The notes under the pieces were generated by a model. That model was not told the origin of the DNA and ran no database searches. It saw only the letters and a list, made by a program, of their open reading frames with translations. A stretch of 64,000 nt of DNA, from contig QANU01110956.1 in NCBI GenBank assembly GCA_003254905.1, forward strand, positions 816,301 through 880,300. The letters are read 5' to 3'. The position numbers and the translations under genes are program-made. Position 1 is the stretch's first letter. Every line of letters begins with the position of its first letter. Source of the stretch: Nissolia schottii (Eukaryota; Streptophyta; Magnoliopsida; Fabales; Fabaceae). This document shows, piece by piece, positions 34,301 through 46,600 of this stretch.

Positions 34301-37300
34301 CATCTGATTGTTGAGGCTTGTATTGCCAGAAAGCTAATTGATACTTCAGCTTATTTTTGGCCTGGTTATGTGAATGCACCTTGCAATCAACTACCTCATA
34401 GCATTCCTAATCATTTACCTAGCTGGTCATCATTGATGAAGGGATCACCACTAACTCCTCAGTTGGTTAATGTCTTGGTGGCAACTCCTGCTTCCAGGTA
34501 AGCTGCTGCTTCATGTAATTTTTGCCCGCTCCCTTCTCCTGCAGAAGGTTGGTTTAAGCAATCAACTGAGGTGGTCCTGTTTCTTTGTATAAACGAGAGT
34601 TGTTACTTTTCCTGATATGCCCTCTTTATTGATATGTGAATGTGATTAGTCAAATACGTAATGCAGAAATAATTTGGGAGTACATAAGTACACCATATCT
34701 AATATAAAACTGTTGTTAAGGAGTATTTTTTAGTTCAGCCTGTGCAGGGTAGTTCCTAGTCTATGTGCTATAATACTCCTAGGAATCTTGGTTAAAGGGA
34801 CGTATTTCATCTGGAAAAGGAAAAATGAAAAATACTTGTTTGATGCAAAGGAAAGATGGATATATAGTATTAAATAGACACAGACAAATGAAGTATGCAC
34901 GTACTCATGGAGTCATAGCTGTACTATTGCCTAATACCTAGTCTCCAGTTATACCTTTCTATTTTCTGAAGTCAAAGTATATTAGATGCTTTTTTCTTGA
35001 ATATTTCCTAGTGGTATCGCAACTGAATTTAAGCATGTGGATTTAATGGAAGCTTAGCGGAGATTGAGAAAATATTTGAATTTGCAATCCATGGCTCGGA
35101 TGAAGAGAAGATATCTGCTGCTACCATTCTTTGTGGGGCATCTCTAGTACGTGGTTGGAATGTGCAGGTAACCCTGGGGCCAAATTTTTCTATAATCAGA
35201 AAGCCTTAATAGGATACTTTTATTTACTTAAATCTTTATGTAGTTTATTTTGTTCCCATTTTTCTTTAGTGATTAGAATGATTATCTTGTTTGCAGGAAC
35301 ACATAATTTTTTTCATCATAAATTTGCTCTCACCTCCTGTTCCTCCTAAATACTCTGGAACTGAAAGCCATTTGATCAGCCAAGCTCCATTTTTGAATGT
35401 TCTTCTTGTTGGAATTTCACCTGTAGACAGTGTTCAGATATTCTCGCTACATGGTGCGGTATGTTCAGATTGAATATTTTGTTTGTATTCTGGCTTGTGC
35501 CTGGCAAGTGGGCTGCAATATTTGTAAAATCAAGAGGACAACTGAATAACTTTTGCACATTTAACTTTTTCCTGACTATGCTGTAATTTTGCCATCTTCT
35601 TTCAGGTTCCACTACTTGCAGCTGCGCTTATGCCATTATGTGAGGCTTTTGGATCATGTGTTCCTAATGTCTCATGGACTGCTGCAGCTGGAGAAAAACT
35701 CTCTTATCATGCTGTGTTCTCTAACGCATTTCTTCTACTGCTGAGGTTATGGCGGTTTAATCATCAACCTCTTGAATATGTGATGGGGGGTGCTGCAACT
35801 CCAGCGTTAGGATCACAGTTAGGTCCCGAACACCTTTTATTGGTTAGGAATTGTATGTTAGCATCCTTTGGGAAATCAGCAAAAGATAGAATAAGCAGCA
35901 AAAGATTTTCAAAATTGATAAATTTTTCACCAGAGCCTGTATTTATGGATTCCTTTCCAAAATTAAACATTTGGTATCGACAACATCAAGAATGTATTGC
36001 ATCAACCCGCTCTGCTCTTGCACCTGGAGGGCCTGCTCATCAGATTGTTGATGCGCTACTAAGCATGATGTTCAGGAAAATAAATAGAAGTGGTCAATCA
36101 TTGAATCCTTCAACTTCAGGAAGCAGCAATTCATCTAGTTCTTCGCTGGATGATGCTTTGATTAAACTCAAAGTGCCAGCATGGGATATCCTTGAAGCAA
36201 TTCCAGTTGTTCTTGATGCTGCTCTTACTGCTTGTGCTCATGGAAGACTCTCTCCCCGAGAATTGGCTACAGGTTTGCGCAGTTTCTCAAGGATAGTTTT
36301 TTTTTCCCTTGAAAAAAATCGCTTTTATCATTATGCATCATTGAGATCTATTTCAGTATTACAGCAACCAGTGATCCATGCTTTGAAATGTGAGAATGTC
36401 AAAACTGTGAAGTAATGATGTCATGCGAAAGGATGGAAGAAGGTTGAATATGACATGTTTGATAACACATGACTTATACAATACAGCAAAATCCAAAAGA
36501 TGATGATGTTTATAATAATAATTATGAATTACAATGATGATGATTCTTAATTACATTACTGAGGTGCATTTGATGTGTGGACAAGAATGACTTGAAGTGT
36601 AGAAATGTTGCCTCCAACATATCTGGTATTGGAGTTTACTCATTTAATAGTTTTCCTTTAGGGACCATATATATGTTTTTGTTAGACATGGAACGCTACC
36701 TTATGGAGTGTCTAGTTATTGATTCTGCATCACTTAAGAGTTTACAATGAGAAGGAAAAGAAACTTAAGGGCTGGCTATATGTTCTGCGGTTGTAACTGA
36801 ATTTTAGCTCCTAAAGTTTCTGAGGTTTTTGGAGTGTGTTCTTCCGGGAGTGTTTATCAGGTCCTCTCCTTTTTTCCTCCTCCATGTTGGTGTAGATACA
36901 AAATGACGAAGAAACTGTAGATCTCTGGTCTGACATCAGATGGCCATAAAACAACAATATGGTGTATATTCAAGCCTCATAAGTTTCCCAGGGTTTAAGG
37001 TTGTGATGTATCAAGCGTGAGTGTGTCACCATAAGCCCCTCTCTTGCTTGGTCAGACTGGACATAGCTTTTTTGTTTTAATAAATTTTTGGCCACAGCCA
37101 AGGACACTTGGTCCAAGTCCCCGTTCTTTAGAATATTTGCATAATAGCATTCTCTAATAATAACCCTTGCTTCTTTGATTGGAAAGCCATACTTCATTGA
37201 TAGTTTTTTGGTTTACTATTTTTTTTTACAGAGGATCTCTTGTCCTCCCACCTTTTTGTATTTGTCTTCTCTTATTGATACAATTCTTCTTTTATCCAAA

Positions 37301-39018
37301 AAAAAAAGCCTTGCTTCTTCTTTAAGTTGGCATAGAATAACTTGTTTGATTAGATACATGTTTTAATATAACAATTGTAAGTTTAGGAAAGCAATAAACT
37401 TGGTCGCCAATGCTTTATTCCTGTAAACATATCTTAGGCTGTTTGCTTAGTAAGTTATGTGAGCTTCGCTTTGTCTCAGGTCTCAAAGATCTTGCTGATT
37501 TTCTTCCGGCATCCTTGGCTACAATTGTAAGCTACTTATCAGCTGAAGTAACTCGTGGCATATGGAAGCCAGCTTTTATGAATGGAACTGATTGGCCTAG
37601 CCCTGCAGCTAATTTGTGCATTGTCGAGCAACAAATCAAGAAAATTCTAGCAGCCACAGGTGTTGATGTCCCAAGCCTTGCTATAGGTTAGTGCGATCCT
37701 TACTTATGGTGCTTGTGAACTAACTAATTTGTCATGGGTGATGAATAATTTCTCAATTAGCAAATAGATGTATGGTTGACCTAGAAATATCTGTATGATG
37801 TCGAGTTCGTGGCGGACTAAATTTGTTCTCTATTTATGTGGGCATGTGGTTTATTTAATCAATCTGTTGACACTACATTTTGAACTTCTGCAAGCAGATG
37901 GGAGCATTCCAGCTACACTTCCTTTGCCAGTGGCAGCTTTTCTAAGCCTCACAATAACATATAAACTGGACAAATCTTCTGAGCGATTCCTTATCTTGAT
38001 TGGCCCATCTTTGATTGCCCTTGCTGCTGGTTGCCCCTGGCCATGCATGCCCATTGTAGGTGCTTTGTGGGCTCAGAAGGTGAAGCGTTGGAGTGACTTC
38101 TTCGTATTCACTGCTTCTGGAACTGTCTTCCACCACAGCAGGGATGCTGTTGTTCAGCTCCTAAAGAGTTGCTTCATGTCCACTCTTGGACTTGGTTCTG
38201 CCTGTATTTATAAAAATGGTGGTGTTGGTGCCCTCCTTGGTCATGGTTTTGGTTCTCATTTTTGTGGTGGGATCTCCCCAGTTGCTCCTGGGATTCTGTA
38301 CTTAAGAGTTCACAGGTCTATTAGAGATGTTATGTTCTTGACAGAAGAAATTGTATCTCTTTTAATGCTTTCAGTGAGAGATATAGCAAGTGGTGAGTTG
38401 CCCAGGGGTGAAGTGCAGAAGCTAAAGAAGGCCAAGTACGGAATGAGATATGGACATGTTTCTCTCGCTGCATCAATGACACGTGTCAAGCATGCTGCTC
38501 TTCTTGGGGCTTCTATTCTTTGGTTATCCGGTGGTACAGGTTTGGTTCAATCTTTGATAACAGAAACTCTACCTTCATGGTTTTTATCAGCCCAAGGGTT
38601 GGAGCAGGAAGAGGGAGAATTTGGAGTTATGGTTGCCATGCTGAGAGGTTATGCACTGGCATGTTTTGCTGTTCTTAGTGGGACATTTGCTTGGGGTATC
38701 GACTCTTCATCGCTAGGATCACAACGGCGGCCAAAGGTTCTTGGGGTTCATTTCGAGTTTCTTGCAAATGCCCTGGATGGGAAAATATCACTTCGCTGTG
38801 ATTGCGCAACTTGGCGTGCATATGTGTCCGGGGTTATGAGCTTGACGGTGAGCTGCACACCACAGTGTATCCAGGAACTTGACGTGGGTATATTGAAGAG
38901 AGTGAGCAAGGGACTAAAACAGTTGAATGAAGAAGATTTGGCTCTGCGCCTGTTAGAAATTAGAGGGACAAGCGTCATGGGTGAAGTAGCTGAAATGATA
39001 TGCCAAAGTAGATTTTAA
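31390..39018 (+). CDS. MED33: Mediator tail subunit MED33 (REF4/RFR1 family), 1331 aa
   Basis: This plant Mediator tail subunit (also called MED5) links transcription factors to RNA polymerase II. In Arabidopsis the REF4/RFR1 pair tunes phenylpropanoid and lignin gene expression. Ten exons: 31390-32114, 32499-32833, 32969-33060, 33426-33786, 34287-34497, 35053-35167, 35297-35458, 35606-36272, 37480-37686 and 37898-39018. They sum to 1332 codons with every junction in phase. The N-terminus shows WEGVGELTKWAQEHNTDPLI and the tail shows QRRPKVLGVHFEFLANALDG and TSVMGEVAEMICQSRF. Family blocks include RNMPVHWGPFVDQLQRLAAN, NAFLGLWIAALRLVQRERDP, GNLWHLIVEACIARKLID and IDGSIPATLPLPVAAFLSLT. The protein is largely alpha-helical with hydrophobic segments that are not true membrane spans. 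Length is normal and no defect was seen. Exon 1 is very GC-rich at its 5' end; the leader is GA-rich. Confidence 0.95.
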
Positions 39019-39823
39019 CCAGCCAGAATTAGGGAGCATGGTGTATATGTGTTGACTAGGGAATAGATCTAATGCTGATTTTTCATGCGTAATCTCTCTC
39101 ACCATTAAATTTTTTTACTGCATGTCATGTACGAGCCTTATTTTCTCAATTAATGGTGAAATATTATACATGACAAGGTTACATGAAAAATCACAGGCTG
39201 CTGACCAAGACTTTTTATGTGTAGTTAGGAGATGTTTGATATTCTTTTCTGGAGAAGGAAGAGGGGGCGCTTGATTTTACTAGGTACCACTTCTGTACAA
39301 AGCAATGTAAATTTCATATATTGTATACTACCCCTTGAGTTTTGGGCAGTGATATTTAGCTAAATGTCCTAGTATTACAGGAGATATTGTAGCAGATTTT
39401 GTCATTAGTGATGTGAGGAAATTTTGGGGGAGTATTCATGTGAGGTTGCTTATACTAATTCTTGATCAGTTAACTACCATCAAATACCTTAAGCAATACA
39501 ATGGTCGAATTTAGTGGTAAGCGAGCTGCAATTTCAAGATGTATTTAACCTAATCTTTCTTTTCTTTTTTCTTATTTTCTTTAACATATAAAAATTGAAC
39601 CCAAATTGGACATTAGTACCAAATAGGCATTACAATTGTATTCAAACTAAAACCCTACAATGAATTGAAGTTACACACAATGAAATCTAACAATTGAATA
39701 TATAAAAGAATGCCCTAACATCAGCTGTTTTAAATAATTAGTTTTAGTAATACATACAATTCCAATCGCAAATTAAATAATCTTGCAATTTCTTTAGCGT
39801 CTTCAAAGGTATTAAATCTGCTA
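39019..39823. other. convergent intergenic spacer of MED33 and the PADRE gene
   Basis: Holds the 3' UTRs of two genes that converge. No other gene seen. Confidence 0.5.
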
Positions 39824-40333
39824 TTATCTTGAGAACACAGGCTCTTCTGCTATAGTCTCCAGCAAGGGCTTCTTTGACCTACACATGGATAACCTATGCA
39901 TGAACTCAGGGCTTGAGTACTCTTGAATGTCATCCAAATTCAACTTTGGCTGTGATTCTTCCATTGCCATGTTCTCTTCTGGGAGAATCATTGTAACCTT
40001 TCCCCTCTTGGGGGCGGTGGCGGCATTGGCAGTGATCAACAAGGCTCCCATGTCGCCAGCCGTGACTGCAGAGTTGAGCTTCCTCATTGGAACCATCACA
40101 TAAACATTGCTGAACTTGAGTTCTTCGTCGGCGTTGAGGGCATTGAACCTCCTTCCAATTTTGAGGGACATGGCGTTGACCACAAAGAAACTTGGCATCT
40201 CAAGCATGAGCTCTGCTGCCTTGATGGGGTCTTGGAACTGCCTGATCTCACCACTTGGGAAGATCACCTTTATTGCCCTTGAGTGCTTGCTGCTTCCATG
40301 TGCTGATAGGGTGCAAGATATGTAGTTCCCCAT
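39824..40333 (-). CDS. PADRE/DUF4228 domain protein, 169 aa
   Basis: This belongs to the plant-specific PADRE (DUF4228) family of small, often stress- or pathogen-responsive proteins whose biochemical role is not settled. It is intronless. The start at 40333 is chosen over an upstream in-frame Met (40369) because it gives MGNYISCTLSA. Gly2 and Ser6 fit N-myristoylation and Cys7 could be palmitoylated, both typical of the family. Family blocks follow: AIKVIFPSGEIRQFQDPIKA (about residues 20-39), then LMLEMPSFFVVNAMSL and RRFNALNADEELKFSNVYVM, and VPMRKLNSAVTAGDMGALLI. The tail contains EFMHRLSMCRSKKPLLETIA. Length is normal. A TATA box at 40697-40708 implies a leader of about 330 nt, which carries a tRNA-like B box (40432-40442). 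Confidence 0.88.
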   Translation of the reverse strand: MGNYISCTLSAHGSSKHSRAIKVIFPSGEIRQFQDPIKAAELMLEMPSFFVVNAMSLKIGRRFNALNADEELKFSNVYVMVPMRKLNSAVTAGDMGALLITANAATAPKRGKVTMILPEENMAMEESQPKLNLDDIQEYSSPEFMHRLSMCRSKKPLLETIAEEPVFSR

Positions 40334-40389
40334 GTTAGCACCGGTTTCGTTTACCGTTGATGAGATCAAAGTATCTCAAAAACAAAGAA

Positions 40390-40560
40390 TAATGTAATGT
40401 AGTGATAGAGGCAGAGGAGGAGGACCTCCTCGGTTCGATTCCTAGATAAGACACTAGTTAGAAGGAAAACTTTGACAACAGTACTCTGAATGATTAGTGA
40501 TCTTTTATCCCTGCTAATAGAGCAAGGAATACTTTGGTAAAAGCACCTTATATTTTCACT
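40390..40560 (+). mobile_element. possible tRNA-derived SINE remnant in the PADRE leader
   Basis: GGTTCGATTCC at 40432-40442 matches the tRNA B-box consensus exactly. About 35 bp upstream, TGTAGTGATAGAGG is a weak A-box candidate. No tRNA cloverleaf can be drawn, so a SINE fragment is more likely than a tRNA gene. Confidence 0.35.
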
Positions 40561-40696
40561 CACAAAGGAAGGTTTGAGATGGTGGAGGGATATGAAGGTA
40601 GCTATAGAGAACTTGTCCCTCTATCAGACTTGATGTGGATGATGAACTAAACTTGGAGACAAAGTGTTTTTGAGGCTTTCAAGTTTCAAAGTAGTG

Positions 40697-40708
40697 TATT
40701 TATATAAA
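40697..40708 (-). promoter_or_regulatory. TATA box of the PADRE gene
   Basis: On the minus strand this reads TTTATATAAATA, a strong plant TATA box. It lies about 365 bp upstream of the ATG at 40333. Confidence 0.55.
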
Positions 40709-40980
40709 GAGAGGGTAAAGGGTGTGAACAAGTCCAATCAGAAGTTTGGAAGGCTTCAACTGTGGCCAGTTGTACTTAACAAGGTTGACAAAGTGAGAGT
40801 CCGCGTTTGGGATTTAAAAAAAAAAAAAATGCACCACAGGAACAAAAGATTAGTTATAATAATAATAGCAGTGTTGACAGAACTCAATAATAATAATAAT
40901 AGCAATTTTAGATCAATGAGAAGCTTCCTTGCCATTTTATACTTTGAGTTTGTGATAATCTATTTGTTTGTTAATTTTTT

Positions 40981-41322
40981 AGGTTTAAATATGTTTTTAA
41001 GCTATCATAAATATAAGTCGTTTTAGTCTATTGTTATTTTGGTTTCCCTCTCTTATATGATTTATATCATTTTAAATTTTTATCTCTATAAGCATTTTAT
41101 TATATGAGTTTAGTAATTACAAATATTTAAAAATTTATTTTTGATCTTTATAAAATATTTGTAATTAATATCTTCTTTTGCTCCTAATAAATATCATTAC
41201 TTAACATTTGTTTAAACAAGGACCATAAAACCTAACAATGAAAAAGAAAATACAAAACAAATATTTTAGAGATTAAAACGAAAGCAACCAATATTTATAA
41301 GAAGTAGAAACGTATTTAAACC
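40981..41322. mobile_element. legume-type inverted-repeat element (MITE)
   Basis: The left end AGGTTTAAATATGTTTTTA and the inverted right end AGGTTTAAATACGTTTCTA match at 17 of 19 positions and frame about 340 bp. Internal phrases such as AAGTCGTTTTAGTCT resemble an element I recall as very common in legume genomes. It is non-coding. The target duplication is not clear. Confidence 0.55.
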
Positions 41323-42790
41323 TTATTTTCATCTATGGTATTAGTTAAGCATAGTTTTTGTTGATAACTATTTCTACTTAAAAACTACATGTCAATAATT
41401 AGATATTTCAATTATGTTAAGTAATGTTTATTATTAGTTATTTTATCTCTTATCATCAAACTCACCAATCTAAGCAAACTATTCACTTGTTTTTATATAA
41501 TTTCATCAGATATCAAAATCAGCGTCTAAAACATATGTTCTGTTTTTCTAAAAAGAACATATCTTTTTTATAGTAAGACAAGCAAGCTTATACGATCGGT
41601 TGATAACTATGGTGTGTCAATGAACGCGTGGAACACAAATTAGTGCAATATTTCTAAGTGCTTCACAGAGAGAAGCTAGCATGCACCAAGCTAGCATTAT
41701 TATTGTGCTAACATGTTGTTTATACTTTATACCTTGACAACACAGGTCCCATTACCTTCAGTTTAGTGGCTTCAGCACAAAATCAGGAATATTTTATTTT
41801 ATATTTTTTTAAGCACTAAGTTTCAATTAGGTTGCATGTGAACATCATATGTGGACTCACGTAATTGACCTTTGACCTTTTATACATGTTTAACAACTCA
41901 TTTTTACCTACATTTATGTGAATTTTATTAACTTTATTTAATATACACTTTCTCATTTATGGAGCTTATTAACTTTCAAAAATGTTATATGTACACTCAA
42001 TTTCATATACCCATACATACACCATTAATAATGCACAACTTTATTCTCATGAGTGCACAAACATTACAAACTTGTAAATGATACTCTCAACTATACTTAA
42101 TTAAGTGCACAACCATTACATGAGTTAAAACACAAACTTTATGTATATAAGTACGAGGTGTATGTATGGTGTATGGTTTTTAGTGTACGTGTAACAGAAC
42201 TCATTAACTTTTATATAAATGTGTTTAAATATGACATATTCTTTTCATTCTCAAAATACTATTTACATTTTTATTTTGATATTTTTTTTAAATAATTGTT
42301 CATTTCTTACATCTAAATACTATTAATTATCTTTTTTTTAGTATACTTCTATTTAATGAAAATAACAGAAGATAGATAGAGCAATAGATAGCAAAATTAA
42401 TATGGATAATTTTGTAAAGCACTATGAATTTTCGTTTTCAACTTTAAATGTTTTTAATATTTTCTTAATAGTCATGCAAATTGAAAAGTGGGCAATTATT
42501 CAAAAACGAAAATAATAATAAACTTGTTTCTATCCACGAATTTTCATTGCGTGACATTATTATTTTGCGGTGTGACGGTGTCGGTTAGCTTGTGTTGATA
42601 AGTAGTTGCAGCTCATCGTCATATTCACGGAATCATCGGTTCCACATTCCCAACTTTCCAATACATTCTTTACATCTAATTTTATAACATTTTTTTAAGA
42701 ATTATATGATTGCAATGAATATGCTTTGCTTCTTACTAGTTGTTATATTTTAATGATAGATATTATTCCACATCATACATATATTACTGG
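41323..42790. other. AT-rich intergenic DNA, no gene seen
   Basis: Only short chance frames. No TATA/ATG arrangement or element recognised. Confidence 0.4.
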
Positions 42791-42797
42791 TTTATTA

Positions 42798-43020
42798 GAT
42801 GGAATTTTTCATAGCCAGGGAGGACCCATTAGCGTTCATGATTGGGCAGCTATAGTTCCGTACAACACTGCGATGATGAATTATTTGAGATTAGCTAGAT
42901 AGATTCTTTTTGTAGGTATTGCATTTTCTCTCTCTTGCGTGAGTTCCATGAGTGATGCGAAATCTCGTGTGGCCTTCGTAAAGATGATAAACTACTTCTG
43001 TTTTCATAAGGGAATGTGAT
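42798..43020 (+). pseudogene. protein-like fragment of unknown family
   Basis: The frame starting near 42798 reads protein-like (HSQGGPISVHDWAAIVPYN, MMNYLRLAR, MSDAKSRVAFVKMIN), with one TAG at about 42899 and an ending at about 43020. Composition differs from the AT-rich flanks. I do not recognise it. It could be an exon relic or chance; the opposite strand also has a 67-codon frame here. Confidence 0.25.
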
Positions 43021-43627
43021 ATTGTGATAAGAGTCATGAGGCCATGCCACCACCAATTTTTCAGGTTATGCTTTAAGTTCCCTGGCTCATACAACGTGCC
43101 TTCTATGTAGCCATATTATTACAGAAAAACCACGTTACTTATATGTCTTACTTTCTCTTAATTCATTATAATCTTTCTTACAAGGAGTGCATAAGCTCCT
43201 TAACCTTTATTCCTGTTTTGTGAATATCCTTCAGCTATACATGAAAATAAAATATACCACCAAAACGAAAAGAAATTGAATACAATTTTTTTTTTTAAAT
43301 GGTCCTTTATCACTTATCACGTCTATGTGGTTTCATTTCAACTACGATTTCTTACTTGGGCTCTGCAGATGTAGATCAGCAGAGTGCACCACAAGTCCAG
43401 AACATACTAATACAATTTCTTAACAGAAACTACTGAAGTTTTCAACTGTGGAGCAAAATTTTCAACAGATGGAAAAATGCGAATCTCAGAACTTCCATGG
43501 ATTATCGACTGGAAGATACGCATATAACCGAGCGCGCACAAAAAAATATTAGCTAGAGAGAAAACGCCTTAACAACAAATCAGAGCTCTCAGAAGTTTCC
43601 TCTATGAATGGACGGCATCGGCTTAAA

Positions 43628-46600
43628 TTAGGCAGCCTGAGCAACAGGTTCAGATGCATCTGTTTCATGCCTGCAAATTGAGGATGATCGGGAAAATTGT
43701 TAAAATCCATTAACAGTAAAACCTAGTTCTTTGAATATGAAAAGCATGATGAGAATTTGACCCACAATTTTATTCATGCATTGGCTATAATATACAGGCA
43801 GTAACGCTTTAGGCTATACACAGTGCATCCTTATAATATGTAAAATGGAGAATTTAACACTTTCAACTAACAGTGCAACTACATTAACTATGACATTGCT
43901 GGAGACAAGTCAAGTAACGTCAGTTAAAAGTATACCCTCATGACTACATGATGCTTACACCCAAAAATAAATTTTACAATAAAAAAAACACTAGCTAAGC
44001 CACAAATTTAATACGATCTGATTGCCAGTGTGTTTCTTTGCAATATAGTACATAACTATAATCTAAAATAAGAAAAGTGCCCAAAAAGGTACAGGTTTCA
44101 CCTTGCAATTCCTTCCCCAACCTCCATTCTGAGAAAGCTCACAACCCTCACAGATGAACCAACCTCCTTGGATAGATTATCCAACACCGTCTGCATAGTG
44201 GCAAAAAAGATACTACATAATGAATCAGAATGATCAAATAGACATACACTCCATAGATGGATTCTTCTTCAATAGACACACAGAAAATACATAAAATATT
44301 AAAAATATAATATACCCACATCTAAAACACAATTTTCGCTCCTTTTAGTAGATGGATGTGATTAATTGATTCCAAATTAAAAATATTAAGTTTTATCCAT
44401 AATCCATGAAAGGATTTACTGATTTAGGACTCTAATGATGTAATAGGAACAAGTGGCCTATGGGATTCCAAAGAAAGAAAACCAAACCTTTTTGCACCAA
44501 GTCCACCCTCCCCTTTTGCCTTATTATTCTACTTTATAGTTGAGCAATCGAAATTTACTTTTACTATATACAAATACTATATAGGTAAAGTGCAAGAGTG
44601 TAATGACAAGGTGACAACGAAATATCTCTTACTTTGTTGTAAGTGAATCATACTCATCTATTGTTGAAATGAAAATGGCAGCCACCAATGTATAATGGCA
44701 TATTTCCCTCTAATAATAAAGGAAGAAGGTCAAATAAAATAGAGGATAATGGATTCTGACCAAAAGAGATGCATGGGTAGAATTTTGGTTTCTTTCACCA
44801 AGCAAAATCATGACATTGACCAATAAATTTATCCCTCACAATTTCAACTTTCTCTTAATGAATCTGATTCAATTTAGAGAAACCTCACACACCTTCACAT
44901 TCATTGCGTCATTCATGATAAACTTTTGCTCCATCAGCACAACTTCCTCAAAGTACTTGCGTAAACGTCCTTCTACCATTTTGTCTATGGCCATCTGTGA
45001 CTTACCAGAGGCTTCAGCCTGAAATATCAAAACCATAACACAAACTTAAATTAAAAGATTTTGTTCAGTTTTTATAATGTGGTAAAGAAATTGGCGGTCA
45101 GCACACTGACTTAAAGAATTAAGACATCCAAGATTCATATGAGCAGATTGCATTTACTGAATGAGTATTTCTTGTATTCTGAATTCTTAATAGCTAGACT
45201 AAATTGGTTCATAATAAAAGTTGAATTAATCCAAACTTACACAAGTTTCTGAAGCTATTAATGAAATGCTTTTATTAAACAAGGCATATATAATTGCACA
45301 TAGCAGGTAAAAAAGAGTCAAAAAGAAGAAAAGGACTATAGTGGTCTATAAGGGGCTTATCATTCTTTTGTGGGTGTACCGGGCAATGGTCCATAGAGAT
45401 TGGTTCAAATGTCAGTTTGCCAACTGAACCAAACCTTCTCAGTCATCTCAGTTGAAGTATGTTTAAACCTAAACTAAACTACAAGCCAGCTTAAACCACC
45501 CAAAACCCTACAACATAGTCCTAAATAACCCTTTGAACAAAACTTAGGGCAGTTGCCAGAGGGCCAGCAAAACCTATGCAAGCATTGAGACTTTCATACC
45601 AATGCCCCCCCCCCCAAAGGAAACTATATGTTATTCAAAGAAACAAAAAGAAATTGAATTCTAAGTTTCCAAATTATATTGTATTTAATAATGAATTTCA
45701 TGGAATGCTTAAATTAAAGATCAGTAGACCACAACTTACAAAAACCTAAGCTTTATTCCTTATGATTCGTATTTCAAGCATTGGCCTAAACTTAACTCCA
45801 AAAGAAATCACCAAATACCTGAGATTTGAGAATTTCACGCTCATTTGCCAATGCATCTGACGACACAAGTTCCTTTGTTAAGAATAATGGTTTTTCTGCC
45901 ACTACATGCATGGCAAATTCTGATCCAACACGTTGAATAGCATCGACTTGTGTTTTACCGTCATCTACTTCAAGAGACAAAATTCCAGCAATGCGACCCA
46001 AACCTAAATAAACCCAACAAAGTTAGGATCCTTGTTGGGTCAAGTTTCTCTGTCTTGCAAAAATTTGGTACTTAGCACAAGATATTGTAACATAAAATGA
46101 TAACGACTTCCTTCATGGCCGTTATGTGAGCTAATGTGCATCCATGCATGTTGGCTGTTGCCTCTGTGCCAGCATGCACATGCATGAGTGGCAAAATATT
46201 CATAAGTGCATACATTAAATGGAACAAATACACAAAATTCAATTTTACCTGGTTGGGGACTGGTATGGAGATACGTAGATATAAGACCCTGGGATGATGC
46301 AGGCATCACATAACCTCTTCTAAGTTTAACATTCTCCCCCATCATTGCAGCCACTTCAGTGATTGCATTGTGGACAGTTGTTTCTCCGTTGATCTTGGGA
46401 TGCTCAAGATTCACCATCATCTCCTGGATAAAGTGACTTAAGTGAATCACAACAGCTTTCATTTCAACAGCAGATTGAAAAAGACCAAAATGTGAAAAAG
46501 CAATTTTAGGATGCCTAAACTTAATGGAAAATAAGTAGCTTAAAATGATCAAAATATTAGAGTGATTTGATTATAGGCATTATCACATCTATGGTAATGC

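Noticed and set aside
40366-40563. Minus-strand frame upstream of the PADRE gene as an extra exon
   Set aside because: It is out of frame with the PADRE start, lies in the leader and is not protein-like.
45603-45616. Poly-C run as a functional G-quadruplex
   Set aside because: A single homopolymer in an EF-Ts intron; length may be a sequencing artefact.
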